Shown in pieces: positions 1-8,250 of a DNA stretch of 64,000 nucleotides (positions within the stretch are counted from its first letter, which is position 1; each line of letters opens with the position of its first letter). Position numbers and translations under genes: made by a program. This stretch comes from Streptosporangium sandarakinum (GTDB lineage: Bacteria > Actinomycetota > Actinomycetes > Streptosporangiales > Streptosporangiaceae): positions 2,790,001 through 2,854,000 of the forward strand of contig NZ_JACCCO010000001.1 in assembly GCF_013409935.1 (NCBI RefSeq), written 5' to 3'. The notes under the pieces were generated by a model. That model did not search any database. It saw only the letters and a list, made by a program, of their open reading frames with translations, and had not been told where the DNA came from.

Positions 1-306
1 CTGGTCGTGTTCGACCCGGACCGCGCCTTCCCGGACCTCCCGGCGATGGGGATGGTGCTCGCCGGGCTGGGCATCTGGGGTCTGCTGAAGGGAGCGATGC
101 CCGCCGAGGAGGCGGTCCGGATGCTCGTGCTCGCCGACCGGTTCGCCTACAACCGGTTCACCCCGACGATGCGGTGGCCGGTGCTGGCCGCGCACGCCGA
201 ACGGGTCGCCCCCGGCGTCATCTCCCGGATCGAGGCCGGGTACGGAGCACGGCGCGGCCCCGACCTGCTGGCCGAGGCCCACGCCGTCCTGGAGCGGGTG
301 GTCTGA
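1..306 (+). CDS. C-terminal end of a regulator-like protein, cut by window start
   Basis: An open frame runs from the first base to a TGA at 304-306, so only the last 101 residues are visible and the true start lies upstream. The fragment is helical, with a hydrophobic stretch around AGLGIWGLLKG and a conserved-looking DRFAYNRFTPTMRW block. From memory this tail resembles the C-termini of BTAD/AfsR-type regulators that sit beside daunorubicin-type ABC exporters in Streptosporangiaceae; no diagnostic domain is in view, so that is inference. It converges on the ABC exporter pair, with six bases between the stops. A regulator of those exporter genes would fit the heptamer array ahead of them. 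Confidence 0.5.
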   Translation: MVVFDPDRAFPDLPAMGMVLAGLGIWGLLKGAMPAEEAVRMLVLADRFAYNRFTPTMRWPVLAAHAERVAPGVISRIEAGYGARRGPDLLAEAHAVLERVV

Positions 307-312
307 CACCGC

Positions 313-1170
313 CTACATCTTGCGGGAGTAGGAGCGGACCGCCAGCGGAGCGAAGATCGCGACGACGACCGCGCAGCCGATGACCGCCCAGCCGACCTCG
401 GCCGTCACGGCCCCGTGGTTGAGCAGGTCGCGCACCGCGGAGACGACGTGCGACACCGGGTTGACCTTCACGAACGCCTCCAGCCAGCCGGGCAGCGTCT
501 CGGCGGGGACGAAGGCGTTGGACAGGAAGGTCAGCGGGAACATGATCATCATTGAGATGCCCTGGACGCTCTGCGCCGAGCGCGCCATCGTGCCCAGCCA
601 GGTGAAGATCCACGCCAGCGACCAGCCCGCGATCACGGTGAGCGCGATGCCTCCGACGCAGCCGAGCACGCCGCCGCCGGGTCGGTAGCCGATGATCAGG
701 CCGGTGACGAGCGTCAGCACCGACGCGATGCCGTAGCGGATCAGGTCGGCGATCATCGGACCGGCCAGGGGGGCGATCCTGGCGATCGGCAGGGACTTGA
801 AGCGGTCGAAGACCCCCTTGTCCATGTCCTCGCGCAGCTGCACGCCCGTCGCCATGCAGACGGTCAGGGCGGTCTGGGCGAGGATGCCGGGGATCAGCAC
901 CGGGAGGTAGTCCGACACGCTGCCGGAGATCGCGCCGCCGAAGATGAACGCGAACATCGCCGTGAACAGCAGGGGCTGGATGAGAACGTCGAAGAACTGC
1001 TCGGGCTTGCGGCGCATCTTCTTCAGGGCCCGCCACGCCATCGCCAGGGTCTGGACCAGGGTCTCCTGAAGCGAGCTGTGGGACGTGGTGCGGGCGACCG
1101 CGGCGGACGGGTCGACGCGCCGGGGGGCGCCGGGGGCAGGGGTCATCGGGGTCGTGACGCTCGTGGTCAT
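313..1170 (-). CDS. ABC-2 type drug exporter permease (DrrB-like)
   Basis: This 285-residue membrane protein is the permease half of a daunorubicin-resistance-type exporter. After a hydrophilic N-terminus of about 50 residues come about six hydrophobic segments (for example LLFTAMFAFIFGGAISG and VLTLVTGLIIGYRPGG), then a short basic C-terminus, the usual size and order for ABC-2/DrrB proteins. The ATG at 1168-1170 overlaps the stop of the ATPase gene (ATGA), which fixes the start and shows translational coupling. In a larger frame the reading continues upstream, but that part is the ATPase gene read out of frame. Family members export hydrophobic drugs; the substrate here is unknown. Confidence 0.88.
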   Translation of the reverse strand: MTTSVTTPMTPAPGAPRRVDPSAAVARTTSHSSLQETLVQTLAMAWRALKKMRRKPEQFFDVLIQPLLFTAMFAFIFGGAISGSVSDYLPVLIPGILAQTALTVCMATGVQLREDMDKGVFDRFKSLPIARIAPLAGPMIADLIRYGIASVLTLVTGLIIGYRPGGGVLGCVGGIALTVIAGWSLAWIFTWLGTMARSAQSVQGISMMIMFPLTFLSNAFVPAETLPGWLEAFVKVNPVSHVVSAVRDLLNHGAVTAEVGWAVIGCAVVVAIFAPLAVRSYSRKM

Positions 1171-2165
1171 CGGGCCGCCTCCATCCGGGGTTCGCCGGCC
1201 TGGGATTCGCCGGCTCGGGGTTCGTCGGCGCCGTGGCCGGTCAGCGCCAGGAAGACCTCGTCCAGCGTCGGCTTGGCGACGCTCACCGAGGAGATGCCGA
1301 TGCCCGCTTCCCGCAGGCCGATCAGGACGTCCGCGGCCCGGTTCGGGTCGGGGAGGGGGATGTTCACGCGTCCCGACTCCGGGGTCAGGACCGGGTCCTC
1401 GGCCAGCAGCCGGCGGACGATGTCCGCGGCCAGGGCGAGGTCGGAGCCGTCCGCGAGGCCGAGTTGCAGGGTCGAGTCGCCGACCTGGGTCTTCAGGGCG
1501 TCGGGGGTGTCCTCCGCGACCTTCCGGCCCCGGTCGATCACGGCCACACGGTCGGCCAGCTGGTCGGCCTCGTCCAGGTACTGGGTGGTGAGGAGGATCG
1601 TGGAACCGTCGGTGACCAGCTCGCGGATGGTGTCCCACATCTGTCCCCGGGTCCTGGGGTCGAGGCCGGTCGTGGGCTCGTCCAGGAAGATCAGGGGTGG
1701 GCGGGTGATCAGGCTCGACGCCAGGTCCAGGCGGCGGCGCATGCCACCGCTGAACTGGGACAGGGGGCGGTCGGCCGCCTCCTGGAGGCCGAAGCGTTCG
1801 AGCAGGTCACCGGCGATCGCCTTGGCCCGGGCGCTCGTCAGGCCCTGCAGGCGGGCGAACAGCCGGAGGTTCTCCCGGGCTGTCAGGTCCTCGTCCACCG
1901 AGGCGTACTGGCCGGTGACGCCCACCAGCTGCCGGATCCGGTGGGGTTCCCGCCGGACGTCGACGCCGAAGATCTCCGCGTGGCCGCCGTCGACCGGGAG
2001 CAGGGTGGCGAGCATCCGGAGCGTGGTGGTCTTGCCCGCTCCGTTGGGGCCGAGGACTCCGAAGATCTCGCCCTGCCGTACGTGGAGGTCGATCTCGTCC
2101 ACGGCCCGGAAGTCCCCGAAGTCCTTGACCAGACCGTCGGCGCGGACGGCATCGAGGTCCGCCAT
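1167..2165 (-). CDS. ABC transporter ATP-binding protein (DrrA-like)
   Basis: A 332-residue ATPase that powers the permease encoded just downstream. Walker A is GPNGAGKTT near residue 40, the signature is FSGGMRRR near 140, Walker B is LIFLDEPTTGLD near 160, and a switch histidine equivalent lies in the LLTTQYLDEAD region. The roughly 100-residue C-terminal extension after the nucleotide-binding core is typical of DrrA proteins. The ATG at 2163-2165 follows a GAGAGGAGA ribosome-binding site. Genes overlap by four bases with the permease. Three heptamers at 11-bp spacing lie about 60 bases upstream, suggesting activation by a SARP-type regulator. The tail contains a short Ala/Gly/Glu-rich repeat (ADEPRAGESQAGEPRMEAAR). 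Confidence 0.93.
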   Translation of the reverse strand: MADLDAVRADGLVKDFGDFRAVDEIDLHVRQGEIFGVLGPNGAGKTTTLRMLATLLPVDGGHAEIFGVDVRREPHRIRQLVGVTGQYASVDEDLTARENLRLFARLQGLTSARAKAIAGDLLERFGLQEAADRPLSQFSGGMRRRLDLASSLITRPPLIFLDEPTTGLDPRTRGQMWDTIRELVTDGSTILLTTQYLDEADQLADRVAVIDRGRKVAEDTPDALKTQVGDSTLQLGLADGSDLALAADIVRRLLAEDPVLTPESGRVNIPLPDPNRAADVLIGLREAGIGISSVSVAKPTLDEVFLALTGHGADEPRAGESQAGEPRMEAAR

Positions 2166-2225
2166 GACACGTCTCCTCTCTCCGCCGGGTATCTCCCGGC
2201 GTCGGAGAAGAGCTTCCGCGCTGTC

Positions 2226-2274
2226 GGCTTCATCGCGGCTTCACGGTGGTTTCACCGCCGAACCGCCGGTTTCA
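2226..2274 (-). promoter_or_regulatory. Heptamer direct repeats at 11-bp spacing (SARP-type site)
   Basis: Read toward the ATPase gene, TGAAACC (2254-2248), TGAAGCC (2243-2237) and TGAAGCC (2232-2226) begin exactly 11 bp apart, and a further TGAAACC lies at 2274-2268, 20 bp away. Direct heptamers on one helical face are the known binding signature of SARP regulators, usually just upstream of the -10. No clear -10 hexamer can be named here. The site lies between the BtrH-like gene and the ATPase gene, about 60 bp from the ATPase start. Confidence 0.5.
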
Positions 2275-2299
2275 CCGGCCGTGCGCGATCCGGGTGGGG

Positions 2300-3283
2300 C
2301 TACAGCCGGCGCAGCACCTGCATGGCGTCGCTCTCGATGCGCGAGAGGTCGCGGAGAATGACGCCGGCCCGTTCGAGGTGCCCCGCGTCGCCGCTCTCCC
2401 CGGCCTTCGTGATCAGGCCGGCCACGTCCGTCCACAGGGTGGCGGCCTCGGCGTACAGCCTGTGACCGGTGCGGAGGCCGCTGTCGTCGATCAGCCGGGC
2501 GCACTCGCCGAGGAAGTCGCGATAGAGGGCGCGGAACAGGGCGCCGCCGGTGCCGGCCTCCTCCATGAGGACGGCCGCCTGCGGCAGGTCCCGCCGCGGG
2601 TCACCGGCGCGCAGCAGCCATCCGGGCACCCGCTCGGCGGCCTTCCCGATGCCCCGGTGGCCGAGGTTCGCGATGGGAGCGGACAGGAAGGCGTCGGCGC
2701 AGTCCCTGATGGCGGGGATGATCTGGTCCTGCCAGCGGGGCGGGTGCTCCGGCAGGGTGATGGTGAAGGATCGGTTCCTGGCGGTCATCGGGCCGCGTTC
2801 GGCCCGCGCCATGGCCAGGCCGGCCCTGCCGGCGCGCACCGCCCCTCCCTGCTGTTCGGTGTCCACCAGGTGGACGTCGTGCTCGTCGTAGCCGTACATG
2901 GCGACCACATGGCCGCCGAAGTGCACCTTGGACCGGAAGTACTCCAGGTGATAGCAGTCGAGCTGAAGGCCGACCGGCCGGCCGGCGTCGATGGGGGCGA
3001 CCACGTTCTCCCATGCCTTTCGCGGTGAGGTGGTCTCCTTGACCAGCAGTGTCAGCCCCAGCCTGGCGGTCAGGTTCCTGGTGAGCTCGAAAGGCCTGAC
3101 GCGGCCTCCGAGGAAGGGGAACGCCATGCCCTTGCCGTCCCAGTAGACGAAGGACAGGCCCGAGCCCAGCCCGAACAGCATGGGCTCGGACAGATCGAGT
3201 CCCTCGTGCCGCAGCAGCACCCCCAGCGTCGTCGTCTCGCAGTGCTGCGTGCCGCGAACCTCGACGTCCTTCACGATGGTCAT
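2300..3283 (-). CDS. BtrH N-terminal domain protein with DUF4872-like C-terminus
   Basis: The 327-residue product begins with a cysteine-peptidase-like fold related to the N-terminal domain of BtrH, the acyltransferase of butirosin biosynthesis that transfers an acyl group from a carrier protein. The expected Cys-15 (GTQHCETTTLG), SEPMLFGLGSGLSF and GGHVVAMYGYDEHD elements are present; the second half is helical and matches the DUF4872 arrangement. Start ATG at 3281-3283 follows GGAGGGCGACGT. It could be an acyltransferase or amidotransferase for a small molecule, but no carrier protein or pathway genes are adjacent, so the substrate is unknown. The neighbours are an exporter and an AfsR-type regulator. 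Confidence 0.75.
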   Translation of the reverse strand: MTIVKDVEVRGTQHCETTTLGVLLRHEGLDLSEPMLFGLGSGLSFVYWDGKGMAFPFLGGRVRPFELTRNLTARLGLTLLVKETTSPRKAWENVVAPIDAGRPVGLQLDCYHLEYFRSKVHFGGHVVAMYGYDEHDVHLVDTEQQGGAVRAGRAGLAMARAERGPMTARNRSFTITLPEHPPRWQDQIIPAIRDCADAFLSAPIANLGHRGIGKAAERVPGWLLRAGDPRRDLPQAAVLMEEAGTGGALFRALYRDFLGECARLIDDSGLRTGHRLYAEAATLWTDVAGLITKAGESGDAGHLERAGVILRDLSRIESDAMQVLRRL

Positions 3284-3362
3284 ACGTCGCCCTCCTCACA
3301 ACCGGGCGACCAGCGCGTGCCCGTTTCCTCCCTGGCCGGCCACCAGGATCATCGGAGATACC

Positions 3363-3392
3363 TTGACGCCTCCCACAGTGGGAGAGTCCAAC
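3363..3392 (+). promoter_or_regulatory. Orphan MerR-type promoter/operator
   Basis: TTGACG at 3363-3368 is followed by a perfect dyad CTCCCACAGTGGGAG (3370-3384) and then TCCAAC, the long-spacer layout of promoters controlled by MerR-family activators. In this orientation it would transcribe into the 3' end of the AfsR-type gene on the opposite strand. Read in reverse it lies about 80-110 bp ahead of the BtrH-like start. No MerR gene adjoins it; the nearest is at 8251-8595. Confidence 0.35.
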
Positions 3393-3413
3393 CGCGGCGG
3401 AGCGCTCACGGCC

Positions 3414-6230
3414 TCACCGGGTGAGGACGTCCTGCCGTACGGGCTCTCCGGCATGCTCCGGGAGCTCTCCGGCCCGCTCCAGGAAGGCTCGGACCTCCTC
3501 GGCCTCCGGAACGCGGAGCTCGCCGTAGAGGCCGAGAGCCAGCCGGCCGTGCTCGCGGGCCCGCGCCGGGTGCCCGAGCGTGAGGTGGGCGCGTGCCAGG
3601 CCGTCGTGGGCACGCGCCTGCTCCGGCCGGTTGCGCGTCAGGCAGGCGAGCGCGAGCGCGGTCGTGTGCTCCTCGACCGCCCGGGCCGGATCGCCCGCCG
3701 CCTCGGCGATCCCGTTGAGCGCGGCCGCCTCGCCGGCGGTGTCGCCGAGCTCGCGGTAGAGGGCGGCGGCCTGCTCGTGGCGGGTGCGCGCCAGGTCGGG
3801 CTCGCCCTGGTGCCGGAGGACCACGCCGAGGTGGTCGAGGGTCATCGCCTCCCCCGCCGGGTTGCCGACCTTGCGGTGGAGGGCCAACGCCAGGTCGAGA
3901 TGGCGCCGGGCCTCCTCCGGACGGCCGGCCCGGTCGAGGACGAGGGCGAGGATGCCGAGCACGTGGGCCTCGCCCCAGGTGTCGGCGCCGATCCGGGTGA
4001 GGTCGAGCGCCTGCCTGAGATGCCGTTCCGCCTGCGCGTCCTGCCGCCGGCGCAGGGCCACGTTGCCCAGCGTGAGCAGCGCCCGAGCCCGTTCGGCGGT
4101 CTCCTCGCACGCGTCGAGGGCCTGGTGCGCGTGCTCCTCCGCCCGCTCGTACTCGCCGAGCCGCCAGTGGGTCCACGCCAGGTCGGTGAGCGCTCGCGCC
4201 TCGAACTCGCGGCGGCCGAGCATGCGGCTGCGCCGGAGTGACAGGGTGTGGAGGGTGAGCGCGTCGTCGTGGTGCGCCTGCCGGTCGAGGTAGGGGCGCA
4301 TCGCCAGGGCCAGCATGCCCAGGCAGATCTCGGGCCCGTGGACGGCGGTCGCGATGATGTTGGAACGCTCGGCGTCGAGCCAGGCGATCGCCTCCGCGGC
4401 GTCGCGGACGGGCGCGACCGGAGTGTCCGGCCGGGGGATGCCCTCCCGCTCGCCGAGGCTGTCGGGGAAGAGCCGGTCCATCGCCGCGCGGGAGCGGTGC
4501 AGGTAGTAGGTGAGCAGCCGCAGGACGGCGCCGTCGTCCTCGGCGATCGAGCGCGCGTGCTCGCGGAGCAGGTCGTGGAAGGTGTACCGGCCCGGTTCGA
4601 GCTGCAGGAGCATGTGGGCGTCGAGGAGACCTTCGAGGAGTTCCTCCGCCTCGTCCTCCGGGATCCCCGCCAGCGCGGCCGCGCCGCAGGCGTCGATGTC
4701 GCGGCCGGGTACCAGCCCGAGCAGGCGGAACATGCGCCGCTCGGCCTCGTCCAGTTGCTCGTAGGAGATGGTGAAGGCCGCCGACACCCCGTCCAGGAGC
4801 CGGCGGTGCTCCCGCAGCCGGCCCGCCAGGTAGGACACGGTCCAGCGCGGGCGGTGCTGGAGACGGGCGGCCGAGATCCGGATGGCGAGCGGGAGACGCC
4901 CGCACAGCCGTAGCACCTCGTGTACGGCATCCGGCTCGTGGCGGGCGCGTTCGCCCACGATCCGCTCGAACAGCCCGGCGGCGTCCTCCTCGCCCAGCAC
5001 GTCCACCGAGAGCGCCTGGGCGCCGTCCAGGTCGACGAGCCGCCGCCTGCTGGTGACCAGGACGAGGGTGTCGGAGTGCCCCGGCAGCAGGGGGCGCACG
5101 TGCTCGGCGTCGAAGGCGTTGTCCAGTACGGCGAGCACCCGGCGGCCGGCCAGTTCGGCGCGCCAGAGGGCGCCCCGCTCGGCCGGCGTGACCGGGATGC
5201 GGTCGGCGGGCACCCCGAGCTGGCGGAGGAGGGCCTCCAGCGCGGCGGCGGCGTCGAGCGGCTCCCGGCCCGCGGTGTGGGCATGCAGGTCGATGAAGAG
5301 CCGGCCGTCCGGATAGCGGGCTGCCAGCCGGTGGGCCGCGTGGACGGCGAGCGTGGTCTTGCCGATCCCGGCCATGCCGTCGATCGTGACGACCGCCGGC
5401 CCGGCCCGTTCGCCCACGAGCCGTTCCAGCTCGGCGGCCCGCCCGGAGAAGTCGGGAATGTCATAGGGCAGGAAGGTGGAGCGGCGCGGCGGCCCGGGAA
5501 CGGCCGGAGCCGCGCCGGCCGGCCGCAGGACCGGGTCGTCCGCCAGGACCGCCCGCTCCAACTCGATGAAGGCGTGCCCGGGGTCGAGGCCCTGCTCGTC
5601 CGCGAGGGCCGTACGGTAGGAGCGCGCCGCGGCGAGGGCGTCGGCCTGCCGTCCTGCCCGGTGCAGGGCCAGGACGAGATGACCGTTGAGCCTCTCGCGG
5701 AGCGGGTTGGCGGCCACCTGGGCGGCGAGCCCGTCGAGCAGACCGTCGTGCCGCCCGGCGGTGAGCTCGCCCTCCACCAGGCGTTCGTAGGCCGAAAGGC
5801 GCCGGTCGTTCCAGAGCTCCCGGGCGCCGTCGACGTAGTGCGCGTGCACGTCCTCCAGCGCCTCGCCGCTCCACAGGTCCAGGGCCTCGCGCAGCGCGCC
5901 GGCGGCCACCAGCTCGGTGAACTCCTGCGCGTCGACCTGTCCGGGCTCCGGCCGCGCGACGTAGCCGCCGGCACGCGTCTCAAGCAGATCCGCGGCTCCC
6001 GCGCCGCGCAGCGCCCTGCGGATCGCGGTGATCGAGGCGTGGATCTGCGACCGGGCGGTGTCGGGCCGGTCGTGGCCCCACATCGCGTCGATCAGCCGCT
6101 CGATGCCGATCACCCGGCCGGCGTTGAGCAGGAGGTAGGCCAGCACCGCGCGGTGACGCGGGGCGATGCCGGTCAGGGGCTCACCGTCGAGGACCACCTG
6201 GACGGGGCCGAGAAGAGTGAACCGCAGCAT
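3414..6230 (-). CDS. AfsR/SARP-family regulator with NB-ARC and TPR domains
   Basis: A 938-residue transcriptional regulator. Residues 1-95 are an OmpR-type winged helix (MLRFTLLGPV start, RHRAVLAYLLLNAGRV, SITAIRRALR), 97-245 a BTAD domain (VDAQEFTELV onward), and about 260-520 an NB-ARC/STAND ATPase with Walker A GMAGIGKTT at 285-293 and a Walker B-like RVLAVLDN. The last 350 residues are TPR helices (LTDLAWTHWRLGEYERAEEHAHQAL and similar). The longer frame starts at 6323, but the ATG at 6228-6230 begins the conserved domain and has GGGGGGA immediately upstream. Such proteins act as activators of secondary-metabolism or neighbouring genes; the exporter array at 2226-2274 is a candidate target. 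The gene diverges from the carboxymuconolactone decarboxylase gene. Confidence 0.93.
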   Translation of the reverse strand: MLRFTLLGPVQVVLDGEPLTGIAPRHRAVLAYLLLNAGRVIGIERLIDAMWGHDRPDTARSQIHASITAIRRALRGAGAADLLETRAGGYVARPEPGQVDAQEFTELVAAGALREALDLWSGEALEDVHAHYVDGARELWNDRRLSAYERLVEGELTAGRHDGLLDGLAAQVAANPLRERLNGHLVLALHRAGRQADALAAARSYRTALADEQGLDPGHAFIELERAVLADDPVLRPAGAAPAVPGPPRRSTFLPYDIPDFSGRAAELERLVGERAGPAVVTIDGMAGIGKTTLAVHAAHRLAARYPDGRLFIDLHAHTAGREPLDAAAALEALLRQLGVPADRIPVTPAERGALWRAELAGRRVLAVLDNAFDAEHVRPLLPGHSDTLVLVTSRRRLVDLDGAQALSVDVLGEEDAAGLFERIVGERARHEPDAVHEVLRLCGRLPLAIRISAARLQHRPRWTVSYLAGRLREHRRLLDGVSAAFTISYEQLDEAERRMFRLLGLVPGRDIDACGAAALAGIPEDEAEELLEGLLDAHMLLQLEPGRYTFHDLLREHARSIAEDDGAVLRLLTYYLHRSRAAMDRLFPDSLGEREGIPRPDTPVAPVRDAAEAIAWLDAERSNIIATAVHGPEICLGMLALAMRPYLDRQAHHDDALTLHTLSLRRSRMLGRREFEARALTDLAWTHWRLGEYERAEEHAHQALDACEETAERARALLTLGNVALRRRQDAQAERHLRQALDLTRIGADTWGEAHVLGILALVLDRAGRPEEARRHLDLALALHRKVGNPAGEAMTLDHLGVVLRHQGEPDLARTRHEQAAALYRELGDTAGEAAALNGIAEAAGDPARAVEEHTTALALACLTRNRPEQARAHDGLARAHLTLGHPARAREHGRLALGLYGELRVPEAEEVRAFLERAGELPEHAGEPVRQDVLTR

Positions 6231-6295
6231 CGTCCCCCCATGATCACCGCATCGTGCGCGCATCGCGAATGTATCAACCCGGACAGGCACTCTGA

Positions 6296-6365
6296 TCTCA
6301 CACGAACCGAGGCGGTCTCCCACAAAGGAGACGGTCTCCCGCGAACCGCGGATCTCACCCGAACC
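6296..6365 (+). repeat. Four imperfect tandem repeats between divergent genes
   Basis: TCTCAC/TCTCCC starts recur at 6296, 6316, 6335 and 6353, three of them followed after one or two bases by CGAACC (6303, 6342, 6360). The unit is 18-20 bp and ends in GGCGG or GACGG. The array occupies the region between the AfsR-type start and the gene at 6383, where regulators of either would bind. The period is not the 11 bp of a SARP site. Confidence 0.6.
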
Positions 6366-6382
6366 AAGACGGAGGAAACACG

Positions 6383-6835
6383 ATGGAAGCCCGGATGAAG
6401 AACCCCGCCACGATCATCCCCGCCGCGATGAAGCCGATCATGGAACTGATGCGGGCCGCCCAGTCGCAGGGGCTCCCGCAGGAGCTCATGGAGATGATCC
6501 ACCTGCGGGTCAGCCAGATCAACGGCTGCAGCTTCTGCGTCGACGCCGGTTACAAGAACCTGCGCAAGCTCGGTGCGAGCGACGAGCGCGTCGGCCTGGT
6601 GTCCGCCTGGCGCGAGGCCCCGTACTACACCGACGCCGAGCGGGCCGCGCTGGAGCTGGCGGAGGCGTCGACCCGGCTGGCCGACCGCGCCGACGGCGTC
6701 CCCGACGACGTCTGGAACAGGGCCGCCGACCACTTCGACGAGCGGCAGCTCGCCTCGATCCTGCTGATGACCGCCGTCACCAATCTCTTCAACCGCCTGA
6801 ACGCCCCGATCCGGCAGGTCGCCGGCAGCTGGTGA
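6383..6835 (+). CDS. Carboxymuconolactone decarboxylase / AhpD-like protein
   Basis: A 150-residue all-helical protein of the CMD/alkylhydroperoxidase D family. The redox-active pair is Cys-49 and Cys-52 (NGCSFCVDAG), with the conserved histidine-bearing helix of AhpD partly replaced by GYKNLRKLG. Members reduce peroxides through the CXXC pair, usually as trimers; a decarboxylase role is unlikely with this motif. ATG at 6383 follows GGAGGAAACACG. The next gene starts 81 bases downstream on the same strand with its own site, so a two-gene unit is plausible. The four-fold repeat just upstream may be its control region. Confidence 0.85.
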   Translation: MEARMKNPATIIPAAMKPIMELMRAAQSQGLPQELMEMIHLRVSQINGCSFCVDAGYKNLRKLGASDERVGLVSAWREAPYYTDAERAALELAEASTRLADRADGVPDDVWNRAADHFDERQLASILLMTAVTNLFNRLNAPIRQVAGSW

Positions 6836-6916
6836 ACCCCGGCCCCGCGCACGGGAGACACCGGCCCCGGCGGGTCCCCTCCACCGAATCACCCCTCACG
6901 TACAGGAGACACCGGC

Positions 6917-7207
6917 ATGTCCGCCGTCCGCTCGCACCGCTACTCCGTCGCCGACACCGACCTGGAGGAGTTCCTGGCCCGCCGGAACTCGCTGATCGCG
7001 ACCATCCGGGAGGGGCATCCCGGGCTCGTCCGCACCGTGCTGGTCCGGCTTGAGGACGGCACCTACACCGACAACTGGCACTGGGAGACCGCCGAGCAGA
7101 TGGGCGCCGCGCTCGCCGCGCTGCCCACCTTCCCGGAGGCGCCGCTGACCATGGCCCTCACCGGGGACGCCACCGCCCTGAACGGCCGGGTCGTCGACGA
7201 GCGCTGA
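6917..7207 (+). CDS. Small dimeric alpha/beta-barrel protein (antibiotic monooxygenase-like)
   Basis: The 96-residue product has the beta-alpha-beta-beta layout of a ferredoxin-like dimeric barrel: MSAVRSHRYSVADTDLEEFL, a helix with RRNSLIATIREGHPG, then VRTVLVRLEDGTYTDNWHWE. The one-domain length and the hydrophobic/aromatic strand WHWE resemble ABM-type or YdhR-type proteins that bind small aromatic or polyketide ligands. ATG at 6917 follows CAGGAGACACCGGC. No catalytic residue is assured. Placement after the AhpD-like gene suggests a joint detoxification role, which is inference. Confidence 0.6.
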   Translation: MSAVRSHRYSVADTDLEEFLARRNSLIATIREGHPGLVRTVLVRLEDGTYTDNWHWETAEQMGAALAALPTFPEAPLTMALTGDATALNGRVVDER

Positions 7208-7238
7208 CACCGCACGGCCCTCGCCGCCCGGGTGCCGG

Positions 7239-8009
7239 TCATGCCGGCCTCAGCTGTCCGAGCAGGAGACGGAGCAGAGCCCGGGGGTCCTCAGGGTGCG
7301 GATCGTGTCCCGTCGGCAGGGAGGCATGCCGTACCGGGCTCGGCTCCTCCGTGACCGCTTCGAGCTGCCGCCGTGTCCACAGGCAGTAGGCGTTCCAGGC
7401 GGGAACGAGTCGTTCGGGGAACATGCCGGCTAAGGCCGCCGCGTCACCGCTGACGACCAGCAGCGGGCAACGCGCGGCACGGTAGACGGCGAACAGATCC
7501 AGGGCGTCTATCTCCCGCATGACCTGGAGGAACCACTCCGGGAGCCCCCGGCCCATCTCCGTCAGGAACGCGGTCATCTCCCGGCAGGCGTCGTCCGCCC
7601 GGCCCTCGTCCAGGCCGGAGAACTGATCGGGCCGCGTCGGGTTGCCGTGACCGTCGAGGTTGACCGCCAGCGGACACTCCGGATGCTCACCGGCCCACAG
7701 CGCGGCGACCATACCCCCGAGAGAGTGCCCGACGACCACGGGCCGGTGAAGCCCGTGCTCCTCGACGACGGCGGCGACGTCCCCGAGCGCCTCGCGCCAT
7801 GACCACGGCGCCTCCCCGGATTCGCCGTGGCCGCGGAGGTCCATCGCCACCGGGCGGAATCCGTTGCCCACGAGAAGCCCGGCGAAGGCGTCCCAGTCGC
7901 CGCGGGACCGTCCGCCGCCGTGGAGGAGGAGAACATCCTGACCGTGTCCGCCGTGATCCTCCACCGCGATCGGCACGCCACCCGCCACGACCCTGCCGAC
8001 CATCCCCAT
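7239..8009 (-). CDS. Alpha/beta-fold hydrolase
   Basis: A 256-residue serine hydrolase. The oxyanion-hole motif LLHGGG is near residue 30, the nucleophile elbow is GHSLGG near 90, an acid is expected in VVSGDAAAL, and the last histidine lies in LPTGHDPHPEDP. MDLRGHGESG is the usual beta-4 motif. Start ATG at 8007-8009 is preceded by two GGAGGC stretches; ATG at 8001-8003 is possible. It converges on the small barrel-protein gene with a 31-base gap. Substrate is unknown; family members hydrolyse esters, lactones or epoxides. Confidence 0.87.
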   Translation of the reverse strand: MGMVGRVVAGGVPIAVEDHGGHGQDVLLLHGGGRSRGDWDAFAGLLVGNGFRPVAMDLRGHGESGEAPWSWREALGDVAAVVEEHGLHRPVVVGHSLGGMVAALWAGEHPECPLAVNLDGHGNPTRPDQFSGLDEGRADDACREMTAFLTEMGRGLPEWFLQVMREIDALDLFAVYRAARCPLLVVSGDAAALAGMFPERLVPAWNAYCLWTRRQLEAVTEEPSPVRHASLPTGHDPHPEDPRALLRLLLGQLRPA

Positions 8010-8250
8010 GCCTCCGGCCTCCTCCCCCTCCCGCCCGTTACGGCGCCCTTCCCAACACCCCGAGCGGGCGGGCCGCCACTGCTTTCCCGCCGTTCACCGC
8101 GCCCGCGCGGCGGACCGGAACTCCGGCCCCGACGGCTCCGCGCCAGGGGGTTCGCCTCCCGTACTCCGTTCCGCCGAAGCGCCGAGGCTCTGCGCGCCGA
8201 AGGCACGCATCGGAAAACGCCGCGAAGCGGGGTCGGACCGTGACGGCGGC

